Below, piece after piece: positions 1 to 8,401 of a stretch of 41,124 nt of DNA. The notes under the pieces are model-generated. The model saw nothing but the letters and a program-made list of their open reading frames with translations, was not told the origin of the DNA and searched no databases. How positions within the stretch are numbered: position 1 is the stretch's first letter; each line of letters opens with the position of its first letter. The position numbers and the translations under genes are program-made. Source of the DNA: a virus; IMG/VR virus record IMGVR_UViG_3300034013_000942, positions 1 through 41,124 of that record; one strand, given 5' to 3'.

Positions 1-102
1 AAGACAACATTTGCCTCACATATCAAACAAAAGTATACAATTGGTCTGCGAGACATGATTGATGGCGGTTCAGACCCAATTGTAGAAGACGAAGAAGTCT
101 GA
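1..102 (+). CDS. 3' end of an upstream gene (possibly uvsX)
   Basis: The window opens inside an open frame that ends with TGA at 100-102, leaving 33 residues with an acidic tail (last residues VEDEEV). In T4 the order is uvsX-40-41, and a gp40-like gene and the gp41 helicase follow here, so the C-terminus of the RecA-like recombinase UvsX, which also has an acidic tail, is a fair guess from position alone. No diagnostic motif is left in the fragment. Confidence 0.5.
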   Translation, partial: KTTFASHIKQKYTIGLRDMIDGGSDPIVEDEEV

Positions 103-103
103 T

Positions 104-703
104 ATGAAGACTTTGGCGGACTATATACTTCTATTAAAAGGCGCGATGCCGCTTGATATGTGCGAGGCATTGATTGCGAGATATGATTCAATATCAAAAA
201 ATGATCCTTTAAAGGTACATCGTAAAAATAAAATCCTTGATTTTGAAGAGATTAACATGCTTGATCATCCTGGATTTGAAGAGTTTAGGGTTCCAATGAT
301 GACGTTGATGAGAGCAGTCAATAAACACTATCTTGAAAAAACGTGTAATATTTTAAAGGATCGTTTACCGTGTTATGAACCTCTACAAGATTTTGAGGCG
401 CCACGAATAAAACGTTATGAGCCTGGAACTGGGCTCTTTGATTGGCACACTGATCATTGTGATGTTCCATCAAGTAAACGTGCAGTTGTAATGTTTTGGT
501 ATCTTAACGACGTTGCAGAAGGGGGTGAAACGTTGTTTGATATTGGCACAGAAATTGCAATAAAACCTGAAGCTGGTAATGTGCTCTGTTTTCCACCTTA
601 TTATATGTATCCACATAAGGGTGCAACTCCAATCTCTAACCCAAAGTATGTAATTTCATCATATGTCTGGCTTCCACAGAAGTATGGAAATTCTTGCGAT
701 TAA
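104..703 (+). CDS. 2OG-Fe(II) oxygenase (prolyl 4-hydroxylase-like)
   Basis: The 199-residue protein has the iron triad of 2-oxoglutarate dioxygenases: HTD at residues 115-117 and a distal His at 171 (HKG), with a basic residue at about 181 placed to bind 2-oxoglutarate. The strand after the HxD carries GGETLF, typical of the phage P4H-like group. Members hydroxylate protein or nucleotide side chains using O2 and 2-oxoglutarate; the substrate here cannot be told. The ATG lies one base after the TGA of the upstream gene, so the two are probably co-transcribed. Such oxygenases are common in T4-like marine phages. Confidence 0.85.
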   Translation: MKTLADYILLLKGAMPLDMCEALIARYDSISKNDPLKVHRKNKILDFEEINMLDHPGFEEFRVPMMTLMRAVNKHYLEKTCNILKDRLPCYEPLQDFEAPRIKRYEPGTGLFDWHTDHCDVPSSKRAVVMFWYLNDVAEGGETLFDIGTEIAIKPEAGNVLCFPPYYMYPHKGATPISNPKYVISSYVWLPQKYGNSCD

Positions 704-708
704 AATTT

Positions 709-1011
709 ATGCCGAGCGAAATATCTGACTATATATTTGTAGATGACCCTGCAAATGACAAAGTGTATGCAATACGACTTGTTAGTGGGCCGTATGTAGA
801 TACCATCTATAAGTATGCAAATATAAAAATAAATGAAGACGCAGAAAAAGAAATGTGTACATTATCGTATGCATATAATATAATGTCTACTCCAACTGGA
901 TGCGATAAAGAAACATTGCATTCTGATGCAGATTTTAAAAACTATATCGGAGACGTATTATCTGATATACTTTCAAACCAAGAATATAAAATAGGAAACC
1001 ATGGAGAATAA
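709..1011 (+). CDS. gp40-like protein, possible head vertex assembly chaperone
   Basis: This 100-residue protein lies between the probable uvsX end and the gp41 helicase, the place of T4 gene 40. The N-terminal half (VDDPANDKVYAIRLVSGPY, then Y-x-Y-x-x-I-x-I) fits my memory of the gp40 family, but the call rests mainly on order. I use the ATG at 709; a TTG at 694 in the same frame would overlap the oxygenase gene. The 3' end overlaps the helicase start by 11 bases, suggesting translational coupling. Confidence 0.45.
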   Translation: MPSEISDYIFVDDPANDKVYAIRLVSGPYVDTIYKYANIKINEDAEKEMCTLSYAYNIMSTPTGCDKETLHSDADFKNYIGDVLSDILSNQEYKIGNHGE

Positions 1012-2389
1012 TCTTCAAGACATCATAATTAAAAATCTAGTCAATAACGAAGCATTTTGTCGTAAAACCCTACCACACCTAAAACCAGAATATTTTGAAG
1101 GACATCATAAGGCGATATATGGTCTTATATTGCAGTTTATAACAAAGTATAATAAACTCCCAAATTCATCATCGTTAGCAATTGAATTTCAACAGTCCGA
1201 ACATACTCGTCGTACAGACGCAGGCGCAATTGCACAATCAATCTCAACGTTAAATGAAAATTTTTCAGTTGAGCATGAATGGTTACTTGTTCAAACCGAA
1301 AAGTGGTGTAAAGATCGAGCAGTTCATCTTGCTATTATTGAAGCAGTTTCTATTATTGATGGCAAGTCTCCTGACAAAGCAGAAGGAGCAATTCCAAGTA
1401 TACTTAGTAAGGCGCTAAGCGTAACATTTGATACAAACGTTGGGCATGATTATCTTGAAAACGTAGATGGTCGCTATGAGTTTTATCACAAGACAGAAGA
1501 TAAAATTCCCTTTGACTTGGATATGTTTAATACAATTACTGGCGGAGGCATTCCACGTAAGACGCTAAACATTATTCTCGCTGGTACAGGTTGCGGCAAG
1601 AGTTTAGGCATGTGTCACATGGCTGCTGCTGCTCTTGCCCAAGGGCGAAATGTCTTGTATATTACTCTTGAAATGGCAGAAGAGCGTATTGCAGAACGTA
1701 TTGATGCTAATTTGCTTGATATACGAATTGATAAAATCAAAGACCTGTCTCAACGCGAATTTCATTCTCGTGTAGAGGACATCTCTAAACGCACTCATGG
1801 AAAACTTATTGTGAAGGAATATCCAACTGCAGCGGCACATGTTGGTCACTTTAGAGCACTGCTGCTCGAATTAAAACTTAAAAAGAAGTTTGAACCCGAT
1901 ATCATATATGTAGATTATCTTAATATTTGTGCATCTTCACGTGTTAAAGGATTAAGTGGTAGCATCAACACCTATAGTTTTATCAAGAGTATTGCTGAGG
2001 AGCTTCGTGGTCTTGCTGTAGAGTTTAATGTTCCAATCTGGAGTGCCACTCAGGTCACTCGCGGAGGATTTAATAATTCAGATGTAGAAATTACTGACAC
2101 CTCAGAATCGTTTGGACTTCCCGCAACGGCCGATTTGATGCTTGCATTTATTCGAACTGAACAACTTGACAAAATGAATCAGATTATGGTTAAGCAACTC
2201 AAGAATCGTTATAATGATCCAACAAGCAATAAACGATTTACTATTGGAATTGATCTTTCCAAGATGAGACTATATGATATTTCAGATCCTATGGCAAATA
2301 TTACCAATGATGGTGATAGTTCTCCAGTAGTAAGCACTCCATTTAATAGTCAACGAAAAAATAGAGATTATAGTAGCATAAACGTGTAA
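1001..2389 (+). CDS. 41: Replicative DNA helicase, DnaB family (T4 gp41-like)
   Basis: The 462-residue protein has the DnaB layout: an N-terminal helical domain (about 1-150) that would contact primase, then a RecA-fold ATPase. Walker A is GTGCGKS at 195-201, Walker B is IIYVDYLN at 301-308, and an LEMAEERI-type motif follows strand 2 at about 223. It would form the hexameric 5'-3' helicase of the phage replisome and work with a primase encoded elsewhere. The length is close to T4 gp41 (475). The ATG at 1001 overlaps the preceding gene. Confidence 0.93.
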   Translation: MENNLQDIIIKNLVNNEAFCRKTLPHLKPEYFEGHHKAIYGLILQFITKYNKLPNSSSLAIEFQQSEHTRRTDAGAIAQSISTLNENFSVEHEWLLVQTEKWCKDRAVHLAIIEAVSIIDGKSPDKAEGAIPSILSKALSVTFDTNVGHDYLENVDGRYEFYHKTEDKIPFDLDMFNTITGGGIPRKTLNIILAGTGCGKSLGMCHMAAAALAQGRNVLYITLEMAEERIAERIDANLLDIRIDKIKDLSQREFHSRVEDISKRTHGKLIVKEYPTAAAHVGHFRALLLELKLKKKFEPDIIYVDYLNICASSRVKGLSGSINTYSFIKSIAEELRGLAVEFNVPIWSATQVTRGGFNNSDVEITDTSESFGLPATADLMLAFIRTEQLDKMNQIMVKQLKNRYNDPTSNKRFTIGIDLSKMRLYDISDPMANITNDGDSSPVVSTPFNSQRKNRDYSSINV

Positions 2390-2392
2390 TTT

Positions 2393-2400
2393 TATAAATA
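2393..2400 (+). promoter_or_regulatory. Late promoter box TATAAATA (upstream of tandem pair)
   Basis: A perfect T4-type late box in the gap after the helicase gene. A second copy lies 23 bases downstream, so the AAA ATPase gene seems to have two late promoters. Confidence 0.6.
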
Positions 2401-2415
2401 ATACATAAATTATTT

Positions 2416-2423
2416 TATAAATA
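2416..2423 (+). promoter_or_regulatory. Late promoter box TATAAATA (leaderless type)
   Basis: A perfect T4-type late box ending 6 bases before the ATG at 2430. By the T4 rule the transcript would start at or next to the ATG, so it would have almost no 5' leader. Confidence 0.8.
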
Positions 2424-2429
2424 CACTAT

Positions 2430-3962
2430 ATGTCAAAACTAACCGAATTTAAACGTTACCTAACAGAGGCGCTCTCTACATCATCTGTAGAAAAAGCTGC
2501 ATTCATCATTCAACGCTACCTTAAGAAAAAGACTGGTACTACATTTTTTAAATATCCTGGATTAGAAAAATACAAGAATCCTAATGGCACTGGTTTTGGA
2601 CTACGTCTTTACTCGGCAAAGCGCAATATGAGTGTACGTTTTAACTGGACACAAAGCTCACTTGTAGGGCTTAATAATCTTACTTCGATAGATTATTGGA
2701 ACGGTAAAAATCCAGTTCCTTTTCATATTGAATTTGATCAGAGTGTCTCTCTTGTAAAGACTTTGCCTATTATCGCAGACATCTTAAGCGCTGGAACTGC
2801 CGAACTTGGCAAGATTTACAGCATGCCTGACGAGGTGCCACTCTATGAAGGAGTGCTAAATGAAGCACGTAGCAGTCATGACTTTGAAGCTATTTTTGAT
2901 GAGATTGCTGACTATCTTGTTGACCCAAACTTTGTAAAAAGTAAGATTTACAGCATGTACGGCATTCCTGGAGTCAAGATTTTTGACGCTCTTTCGGCAG
3001 CATATCCAAACTATATTGAAAAGCAAGGCATCAAGTATGTCTGGGTTGGCAAGGCAAAAGACCTAAAGCAGATCAAAGCTGAAAAGGGAAAGATTATGGC
3101 TCGTATTGGAGTCGTGTCTGGTACAGTTTCAAAAGGTGCAGCTAAAGAAAAATACAGTTATTCTCCGGAAGTAGAACAAATTGAAGCAGATCGTGAGCGC
3201 CTATCATTTGAAGCTCAGCTAAAAGATCTTGAAAACCTAGTTAAACTCACTGTTAGCGGCGCATCAAATGCGCTCTTTGTTTCTGGTAAGGGTGGAGTTG
3301 GTAAAACTCATACAACTGAAAAGATACTTGCTGATATGGGACTGCGCGATGGCAATGGTTATTTTAAAAATACCGGTTCCGCAAGTGCTGCTGGTCTCTA
3401 TTCATTGTTGTTCCGTTACAAAAATGATATTGTTTTCTTTGATGACAGTGACGACGCACTTGGCGATCAGGAAGCTCGTAACCTATTAAAGGCTGCTACT
3501 GACACCAAAAAGATTCGTAAACTTGTTTGGAATAAAATGGGTAAAAATGTTGTCGATCCTGAAAACGACATGAGCGACGATGAAATTATCGATCAAGGAT
3601 TGATTCCACGCTATTTCGAATTTACTGGTAAAATTATCTTTATCTCAAACCTTAACCTTGACAAACTTGATCCAGATGGTGCACTACGTACACGTGCTTT
3701 TATCATCAACATCGATCCTACTGAAGTTGAAATCTATGACTTTATGGAAAAGATTGTCGGTGACATGAAGCTTGAAGACGGTTTATCACTTGATCAAAAA
3801 GCTCGTTTGCATGTCGTAGATCTTCTTCGTAAAGGCAAAAGCAAACAGAGTGCTAACCTTCGTAAACTATCACGCGGCTTAAATATGGCAGCAGGCGCAC
3901 TTGCTGCCGGCGTTGAAGTATCTGATGGTGACCTTGCTCGTATGATCGAGTCCTACGCATAA
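2430..3962 (+). CDS. AAA-type ATPase with T4-like capsid-targeting leader
   Basis: The 510-residue protein starts with a leader carrying FKRYLTE|A at residues 7-14, which matches the T4 internal-protein signal (FIAE|A, cut by prohead protease gp21). A second candidate site, LNE|A, is at 143-146. The ATPase core has Walker A GKGGVGKT at 286-293 and Walker B IVFFDDSDD at about 334-342, followed by a sensor-like IIFISNLN and an arginine-rich RTRAF. The N-terminal 280 residues match no family I know. If cleaved and packaged, this ATPase would enter the host with the DNA. Two late boxes precede it. Confidence 0.75.
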   Translation: MSKLTEFKRYLTEALSTSSVEKAAFIIQRYLKKKTGTTFFKYPGLEKYKNPNGTGFGLRLYSAKRNMSVRFNWTQSSLVGLNNLTSIDYWNGKNPVPFHIEFDQSVSLVKTLPIIADILSAGTAELGKIYSMPDEVPLYEGVLNEARSSHDFEAIFDEIADYLVDPNFVKSKIYSMYGIPGVKIFDALSAAYPNYIEKQGIKYVWVGKAKDLKQIKAEKGKIMARIGVVSGTVSKGAAKEKYSYSPEVEQIEADRERLSFEAQLKDLENLVKLTVSGASNALFVSGKGGVGKTHTTEKILADMGLRDGNGYFKNTGSASAAGLYSLLFRYKNDIVFFDDSDDALGDQEARNLLKAATDTKKIRKLVWNKMGKNVVDPENDMSDDEIIDQGLIPRYFEFTGKIIFISNLNLDKLDPDGALRTRAFIINIDPTEVEIYDFMEKIVGDMKLEDGLSLDQKARLHVVDLLRKGKSKQSANLRKLSRGLNMAAGALAAGVEVSDGDLARMIESYA

Positions 3963-3988
3963 AATAAACTAAATAAACTAAATAAACT
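3962..3988 (+). repeat. Three direct copies of AAATAAACT
   Basis: The 9-base unit is repeated exactly at 3962-3970, 3971-3979 and 3980-3988 between the ATPase stop and the next ATG. The gap holds no TATAAATA box or hairpin. It may be a slipped AT-rich spacer or a degenerate late-promoter array. Confidence 0.7.
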
Positions 3989-3995
3989 AAAAAAA

Positions 3996-4559
3996 ATGGA
4001 AAACAAACATCTAATTGAAGCCGCTAGAAATATTCTAGAAAATAATACTAACGATACCACTTCTATTCAAGAAATCTCTACTAATGAACAATTTATAGAG
4101 GAAATCGTTCGTGCTATAGTTGAGGAAAAACAAGAACTTAATGAAGTACCTGCCGTAAGTTTTTCTATTATAATGGACTTTTGTATTAACGTAGCTGCGC
4201 AACAACTTGGCTCCGGTGCTTCTCTTATGTATATACGGGCTCTCGCTGCTACTTATTTTGCATTGGTTGTAGTGGGTCCATTTGTATTATTATCACTCTA
4301 TAGTCGAGGAGTTGGAGGAACACTTGAGCCTTGGGTCATTGGACCATTTAGAGGAATATGGAATGCAATTAAAGGAAAATATATTCTTAAACCAGACGAA
4401 TTAGAAAAAGCAGCCGATAATGTAAAAGCTCTACTCACCGGAAATGACAAAGGCAAAATTACTCGTTTGACTAATGCTATGAAAAAGAACATAGAAAATA
4501 AAGATTGGGAGTCTGCTCAAGTTGTTGCAGACCAACTTTATAAACTCATTAAAAAATAA
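3996..4559 (+). CDS. Membrane-segment protein with class 2 capsid leader
   Basis: The 187-residue protein begins LIEAARNIL (residues 5-13) and then has IQE|I (about 24-27) and LNE|V (about 48-51), matching the leader of the 33-38 kb genes. The central part (about 52-105) is hydrophobic with one or two likely membrane segments; the C-terminal part is a basic helical region. No enzyme motif is visible. It follows the ATPase gene and is closed by a strong terminator. I infer a packaged membrane-active protein; the function is unknown. Confidence 0.65.
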   Translation: MENKHLIEAARNILENNTNDTTSIQEISTNEQFIEEIVRAIVEEKQELNEVPAVSFSIIMDFCINVAAQQLGSGASLMYIRALAATYFALVVVGPFVLLSLYSRGVGGTLEPWVIGPFRGIWNAIKGKYILKPDELEKAADNVKALLTGNDKGKITRLTNAMKKNIENKDWESAQVVADQLYKLIKK

Positions 4560-4589
4560 TTTATCTCTATTATAACCTTTAAAAATATG

Positions 4590-4622
4590 CTGGGATCCTA
4601 GTTTTAGGATCCCAGTTTTTTT
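4590..4622 (+). terminator. Rho-independent terminator
   Basis: An 11-bp perfect stem (CTGGGATCCTA at 4590-4600 with TAGGATCCCAG at 4605-4615), a GTTT loop and a T tract directly after. It closes the 2430-4559 unit. Confidence 0.95.
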
Positions 4623-4637
4623 ATAAGTAGTTTTAGA

Positions 4638-5102
4638 ATGATAAGTATCAAGGTACATGGCGCCAAACGTGACCGCCGCCTTTACAATCTTATAAAAAAT
4701 GCTGCATATTTTTATCTAAAAACACTGTGTCCACGCATTCGAAAGATGCGCATAGTAATTCAACTTATTGATAATTTGTCAGAATCTGAACGTGTGCATG
4801 GTGACTGTTGTCAATGTGGAGTCGATGAACCAGACATTGACTATATTGTAAGACTCAATAAAAGTGATTCATATCATCTTATGTTAACGATACTAGCACA
4901 TGAAATGGTTCATCTTAAGCAGTATGTTCGAAGAGAGCTTGTCCTTTATAGCGGCGACAACGAGGGTGCCCGATGGAAAGGAGTCTACTGTTCAGAATAT
5001 GACTATGACTCTGCTCCGTGGGAAAAGGAAGCGGACGAGCGTGAACTTGAACTCTATATGACGTTTTTTGAAAGTTGTTCATTGTTGAGAGGGTATAAAT
5101 AG
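4638..5102 (+). CDS. SprT-like zinc metallopeptidase
   Basis: The 154-residue protein carries the zinc-peptidase signature HEMVH at residues 88-92, in a helix preceded by a hydrophobic strand, with a third-ligand candidate in PWEKEADE (127-134). That arrangement resembles SprT-like and phage M-family peptidases. Two cysteines at 57-58 and one at 60 could add a structural metal. The substrate is unknown. The gene starts 16 bases after the terminator, so it needs its own promoter, which I do not see. A late box for the next gene overlaps its last codons. Confidence 0.7.
   Translation: MISIKVHGAKRDRRLYNLIKNAAYFYLKTLCPRIRKMRIVIQLIDNLSESERVHGDCCQCGVDEPDIDYIVRLNKSDSYHLMLTILAHEMVHLKQYVRRELVLYSGDNEGARWKGVYCSEYDYDSAPWEKEADERELELYMTFFESCSLLRGYK
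5094..5101 (+). promoter_or_regulatory. Late promoter box TATAAATA
   Basis: Perfect T4-type late box, 17 bases before the ATG at 5119. It overlaps the end of the metallopeptidase gene. Confidence 0.75.
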
Positions 5103-5118
5103 TTAACAGACACAAAGC

Positions 5119-6057
5119 ATGAAAAGTTTTAAACAATATATTTATGAAATTGAATCTATGATGACCTACGATAACTTAGTAAATATTTTAATTTCATTAG
5201 GGTATGACAAAATTAAAAAAATATCTGGAAATAAAATTGCAGTTCTTGTTAATGATAACCGAGTAACAACTCTTGAAAAAATTAATAAGAATATTAAAGG
5301 ATCAATATACGATAGAAATCCTAGTTCTGAAAGTAGTGTAGGACGTGTTAACATATCAGGCTTTTCTATTCTAGCTAAACCAGCTTCTAAACAGGGAAGC
5401 GCCAGTGCTGGTGTAGAAAACGAACAAATTATTGTCGACACGATCAATAAAAGAACAAAAACTGGTCCAATTAATGTAATTTTTAAAGCAAAGAATAAAA
5501 AATTCACTGTTTTAAATTGTGTTAAAGCCATTCAAGTTGGAGGAGATACTGCTGGAAGAAAAAAGGCAGATATTGTATTAATTAATTCAAAAAATAAGAG
5601 ATATCCAATTTCAATTAAAAAGGATAATGCCGAAACATGGGAAAGCGCAGATAGTTATTTTGGTCCTACTGCATTAAAAATAATCAAAAAGGCAATAAAA
5701 GACAAAAAAACTAAACTTGTCAGCGAAGGCAGTTATTTTAAAATAGAACCTAACATTGCAGTTGAAGCCACACAAGCAGAAAAACAAGCCGTTGTTTTTG
5801 GTTCAGATTTAGAAAATGGCGGAGCGGTTGTCACAAAAACATTTGGTAGTTCGTCATTTTCTGATGACGGCGATACTTTAGTTGTTGATTGCTCTCACAT
5901 AATTACATCTTTAAGTGATGTTAAAGGAGACAAGGACGTATATTTTCTTATAAGAAATGATAAGACTCGTAAATCATTAAAGGAATATCCTGGCATTAGA
6001 ATATTAGCTGTCTATACAAAGAGAATAAACCAAAACGTAGTAGTCGTTAAACGTTAA
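5119..6057 (+). CDS. Possible PD-(D/E)XK-type protein with capsid leader
   Basis: The 312-residue protein begins SFKQYIYE|I (residues 3-11), a T4-like capsid-targeting leader. The middle has E at about 104 in GVENEQIIVDTI and then KADIVLIN followed by YPISIKKD (about 150-175), a spacing like the E...D...(E/S)xK core of restriction-type nucleases, but with Ser in place of the usual Glu/Gln. The family was not recognised by name. If right, it is a nuclease-like protein packaged in the head. Alternatives are an inactive nuclease fold or a DNA-binding internal protein. Confidence 0.55.
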   Translation: MKSFKQYIYEIESMMTYDNLVNILISLGYDKIKKISGNKIAVLVNDNRVTTLEKINKNIKGSIYDRNPSSESSVGRVNISGFSILAKPASKQGSASAGVENEQIIVDTINKRTKTGPINVIFKAKNKKFTVLNCVKAIQVGGDTAGRKKADIVLINSKNKRYPISIKKDNAETWESADSYFGPTALKIIKKAIKDKKTKLVSEGSYFKIEPNIAVEATQAEKQAVVFGSDLENGGAVVTKTFGSSSFSDDGDTLVVDCSHIITSLSDVKGDKDVYFLIRNDKTRKSLKEYPGIRILAVYTKRINQNVVVVKR

Positions 6058-6065
6058 TTTATTTT

Positions 6066-7304
6066 ATGATTACTTTTAAACAATACATAACAGAAGCAAG
6101 TACGGAAGGTAAAAATCTTCATATGGTTCATATTGAGGATCAAGTGCTCTATGGCGGTGTAAAGGGCGCTCGTGAAGCAATCATTGCATTACGCAGTATG
6201 AGAGACATGTTAGCTGGAAACAGTCCACAATCATATGATGTTGCTGCAAAGTTTGACGGTGCTCCAGCAATATTTGTTGGAACTGATCCATCAGACGGAG
6301 CATTTTTTGTTGCCAAGAAAGGCATCTTTAATAAAAATCCAAAAGTCTATAAGAGTGAGCGTGATATTAAGGCTGATACAAGTGGCGACCTTGCAGAAAA
6401 ATTAACTGTAGCATTTAATGAATTTAAAAAACTAGGCATTAAAGGAGTATTGCAAGGAGATCTTGCCTATACACAAAAAGATTTAAAGACAGAACGTTTT
6501 GACGGTGTTGAATATCTTACATTTCAACCAAACACAATTGTCTATGCAATTCCTGCTGACAGCACTCTTGCAAAAACTATAAAGGCATCTAAGATTGGTG
6601 TAATGTTTCATACACAATACTCTGGAGACTCTTTTGAAACGATGAAGGCTTCTTATGGCTTTGATTCAGGCACTCTTAAAAAGACGTCTAGTGTATGGTT
6701 TTCAGACACATACATACGTGATCTTTCAGGCAAAGCTACTCTAACCGCAAAGGAGACTGAAGAGTTAACAACGATTCTATCAAAAGCAGGGTCGCTCTTT
6801 CAAAAGATTAGTGGTTCAACTCTTCGTGAGATCGAGTCAGATCAATCACTTGCACAGACTCTTGAAACATTCAACAACACACTCGTGCGACGCGGTGAAA
6901 CTATAATCGATACCTCTGCTCATGTTCGCAATCTTCTTGCATGGATAAATGACAAATATGCAAAAGACATTGAATCTAAAAAGAGTGAAGCTGGCAAAGC
7001 AAGTGCGACTGCTAAACGTGATGAGTTTTTAAAGTTTTTCTCTGACGAAAACAAGAAAAACCTAGAACTTGTCTATGCATTACAAAACGCTATCGTTGAA
7101 GCAAAACTTATTATAATACGCAAACTTGAAACACTTAAAAAGATGTCAACTTTTGTTCGTACGACTGACGGTTTTAGAGTAACAGGGCAGGAAGGCTTTG
7201 CTATCAATGATCATATAAAACAAAATGTGGTCAAGCTTGTCGACCGAATGACCTTCTCTAAGAATAACTTTGATCCAAATATAATAAAGGGTTGGGAGAG
7301 ATAA
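6066..7304 (+). CDS. Ligase-like nucleotidyltransferase with capsid leader
   Basis: The 412-residue protein begins FKQYITE|A (residues 4-11), a near-perfect T4 CTS. It then shows AAKFDGAPAIFVG, the KxDG nucleotidyl-acceptor motif of ATP-grasp DNA/RNA ligases, at 62-65. Further blocks typical of the fold follow (FVAKKG at about 83, GVLQGDLAYT at about 130). This family is common in marine T4-like phages and was, from memory, catalogued as DUF6267. It probably adenylylates or joins nucleic acid, though the reaction is unproven. The leader suggests it rides in the capsid. It begins 8 bases after the upstream gene. Confidence 0.75.
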   Translation: MITFKQYITEASTEGKNLHMVHIEDQVLYGGVKGAREAIIALRSMRDMLAGNSPQSYDVAAKFDGAPAIFVGTDPSDGAFFVAKKGIFNKNPKVYKSERDIKADTSGDLAEKLTVAFNEFKKLGIKGVLQGDLAYTQKDLKTERFDGVEYLTFQPNTIVYAIPADSTLAKTIKASKIGVMFHTQYSGDSFETMKASYGFDSGTLKKTSSVWFSDTYIRDLSGKATLTAKETEELTTILSKAGSLFQKISGSTLREIESDQSLAQTLETFNNTLVRRGETIIDTSAHVRNLLAWINDKYAKDIESKKSEAGKASATAKRDEFLKFFSDENKKNLELVYALQNAIVEAKLIIIRKLETLKKMSTFVRTTDGFRVTGQEGFAINDHIKQNVVKLVDRMTFSKNNFDPNIIKGWER

Positions 7305-7307
7305 GCG

Positions 7308-7937
7308 ATGCCATACTTAAATCATAACACTCCGAATATTACATGTTTCATAAGAAACGAATATCTTTTTAATCATGAAAAGGGTCATGGCGAATATACT
7401 CCTGCTAATATACACTCAGTAGCTTCTATTGAAAATCGTGTTCCACTCTTTGAAGCATTCTTGTCGAATGGTGTAAACTGGACCCGTCGTCCGCTGTCTG
7501 CGTTTTGTTGGAAAGAGTGTGATCCGCTTCCACTCGAAGAGCTTGTCTACTGGGACTGCTTTAGTCCGTATATTGATGTTTCTATTCGCTCTCGCTTTAG
7601 GGGTTTGAGAGCAGAACTTATAACTCCATCAACTGCTAAAGTCTGGGGTGAATATCTCTTTACTCTTGATTGGGCTTGGGAAAATAAAGGGGTATTAGAC
7701 ACAAACTTTTCAGAGACAAGCGAACATAAGTGCGCTCATCTTTTTAAAGCGGACAGTGGTCATTTTTATGCATATCCAAACAATCGAATCTTGTGGCATG
7801 ACAAAGCATGGAGTGATGAGCCTATAACATGCAATCCAGGATATAAGATTGATAGCAATATATACAGTGTAGAAAACACAAAAGTTAGCTATACTGATGA
7901 TCAATATATGACAAACTTTACAGCAACACCGCTATGA
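7308..7937 (+). CDS. Conserved phage protein, unknown function
   Basis: The 209-residue soluble protein is rich in Trp, Tyr and His (for example CWKECDP and LDWAWENKG) and has no capsid leader, membrane segment or catalytic motif I can name. The opening PYLNHNTPNITCFIRNEYL fits my memory of a conserved protein of cyanophage-type T4 relatives. It begins 4 bases after the ligase-like gene and overlaps the next gene by 4 (ATGA), so it sits inside the late operon. Confidence 0.7.
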   Translation: MPYLNHNTPNITCFIRNEYLFNHEKGHGEYTPANIHSVASIENRVPLFEAFLSNGVNWTRRPLSAFCWKECDPLPLEELVYWDCFSPYIDVSIRSRFRGLRAELITPSTAKVWGEYLFTLDWAWENKGVLDTNFSETSEHKCAHLFKADSGHFYAYPNNRILWHDKAWSDEPITCNPGYKIDSNIYSVENTKVSYTDDQYMTNFTATPL

Positions 7938-8380
7938 TACAAACATTTAAAGAATTTTTATTGGAGAATACTGCCTATTATAGAGGCTTGTCAAAGAGTA
8001 CGTCTGATAAACGAAGCGCTCATTTTAATCGTCAGACCCGTATGAGTGATGATGATGCAGCTGCATACAAACCTGCGCCTGGAGATGCACGCGCCGATAC
8101 AAAGACGTCTAAATGGACGCAGGCATATGCCGACAAATACGGAGAAGAGCTTGAAGAATCAGAAACAAGTGCACTTCAAAAGAAAGCAGAAAAGACTGGC
8201 ATAGCATACAGCATTCTTAAAAAAGTATTTGATCGCGGCATGGCTGCATGGAAAACTGGTCATCGGCCAGGAGCCTCACAGCACCAGTGGGCATATGCTC
8301 GCGTCAACAGCTTTATTATGGGTGGACCTACTCAAAAGACTACAGATGCTGACCTGTGGGCGCAGCATAAGGGTAAATAA
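7934..8380 (+). CDS. Capsid-leader protein with phage RGMAAWKTGHRPG domain
   Basis: The 148-residue protein begins FKEFLLE|N (residues 5-12), a T4-like leader, and carries an ELEE|S site at about 73-77. The C-terminal 70 residues contain GIAYSILKKVFDRGMAAW followed by TGHRPG and ARVNSFI, a small domain I know from many T4-like phage proteins (DUF5824-type, from memory). The role is unknown. The leader and a following late box for the next gene place it among packaged late proteins. Confidence 0.7.
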   Translation: MIQTFKEFLLENTAYYRGLSKSTSDKRSAHFNRQTRMSDDDAAAYKPAPGDARADTKTSKWTQAYADKYGEELEESETSALQKKAEKTGIAYSILKKVFDRGMAAWKTGHRPGASQHQWAYARVNSFIMGGPTQKTTDADLWAQHKGK

Positions 8381-8381
8381 G

Positions 8382-8389
8382 TATAAATA
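8382..8389 (+). promoter_or_regulatory. Late promoter box TATAAATA
   Basis: Perfect late box 12 bases before the ATG at 8402. Confidence 0.75.
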
Positions 8390-8401
8390 TATAATCTGCA
8401 T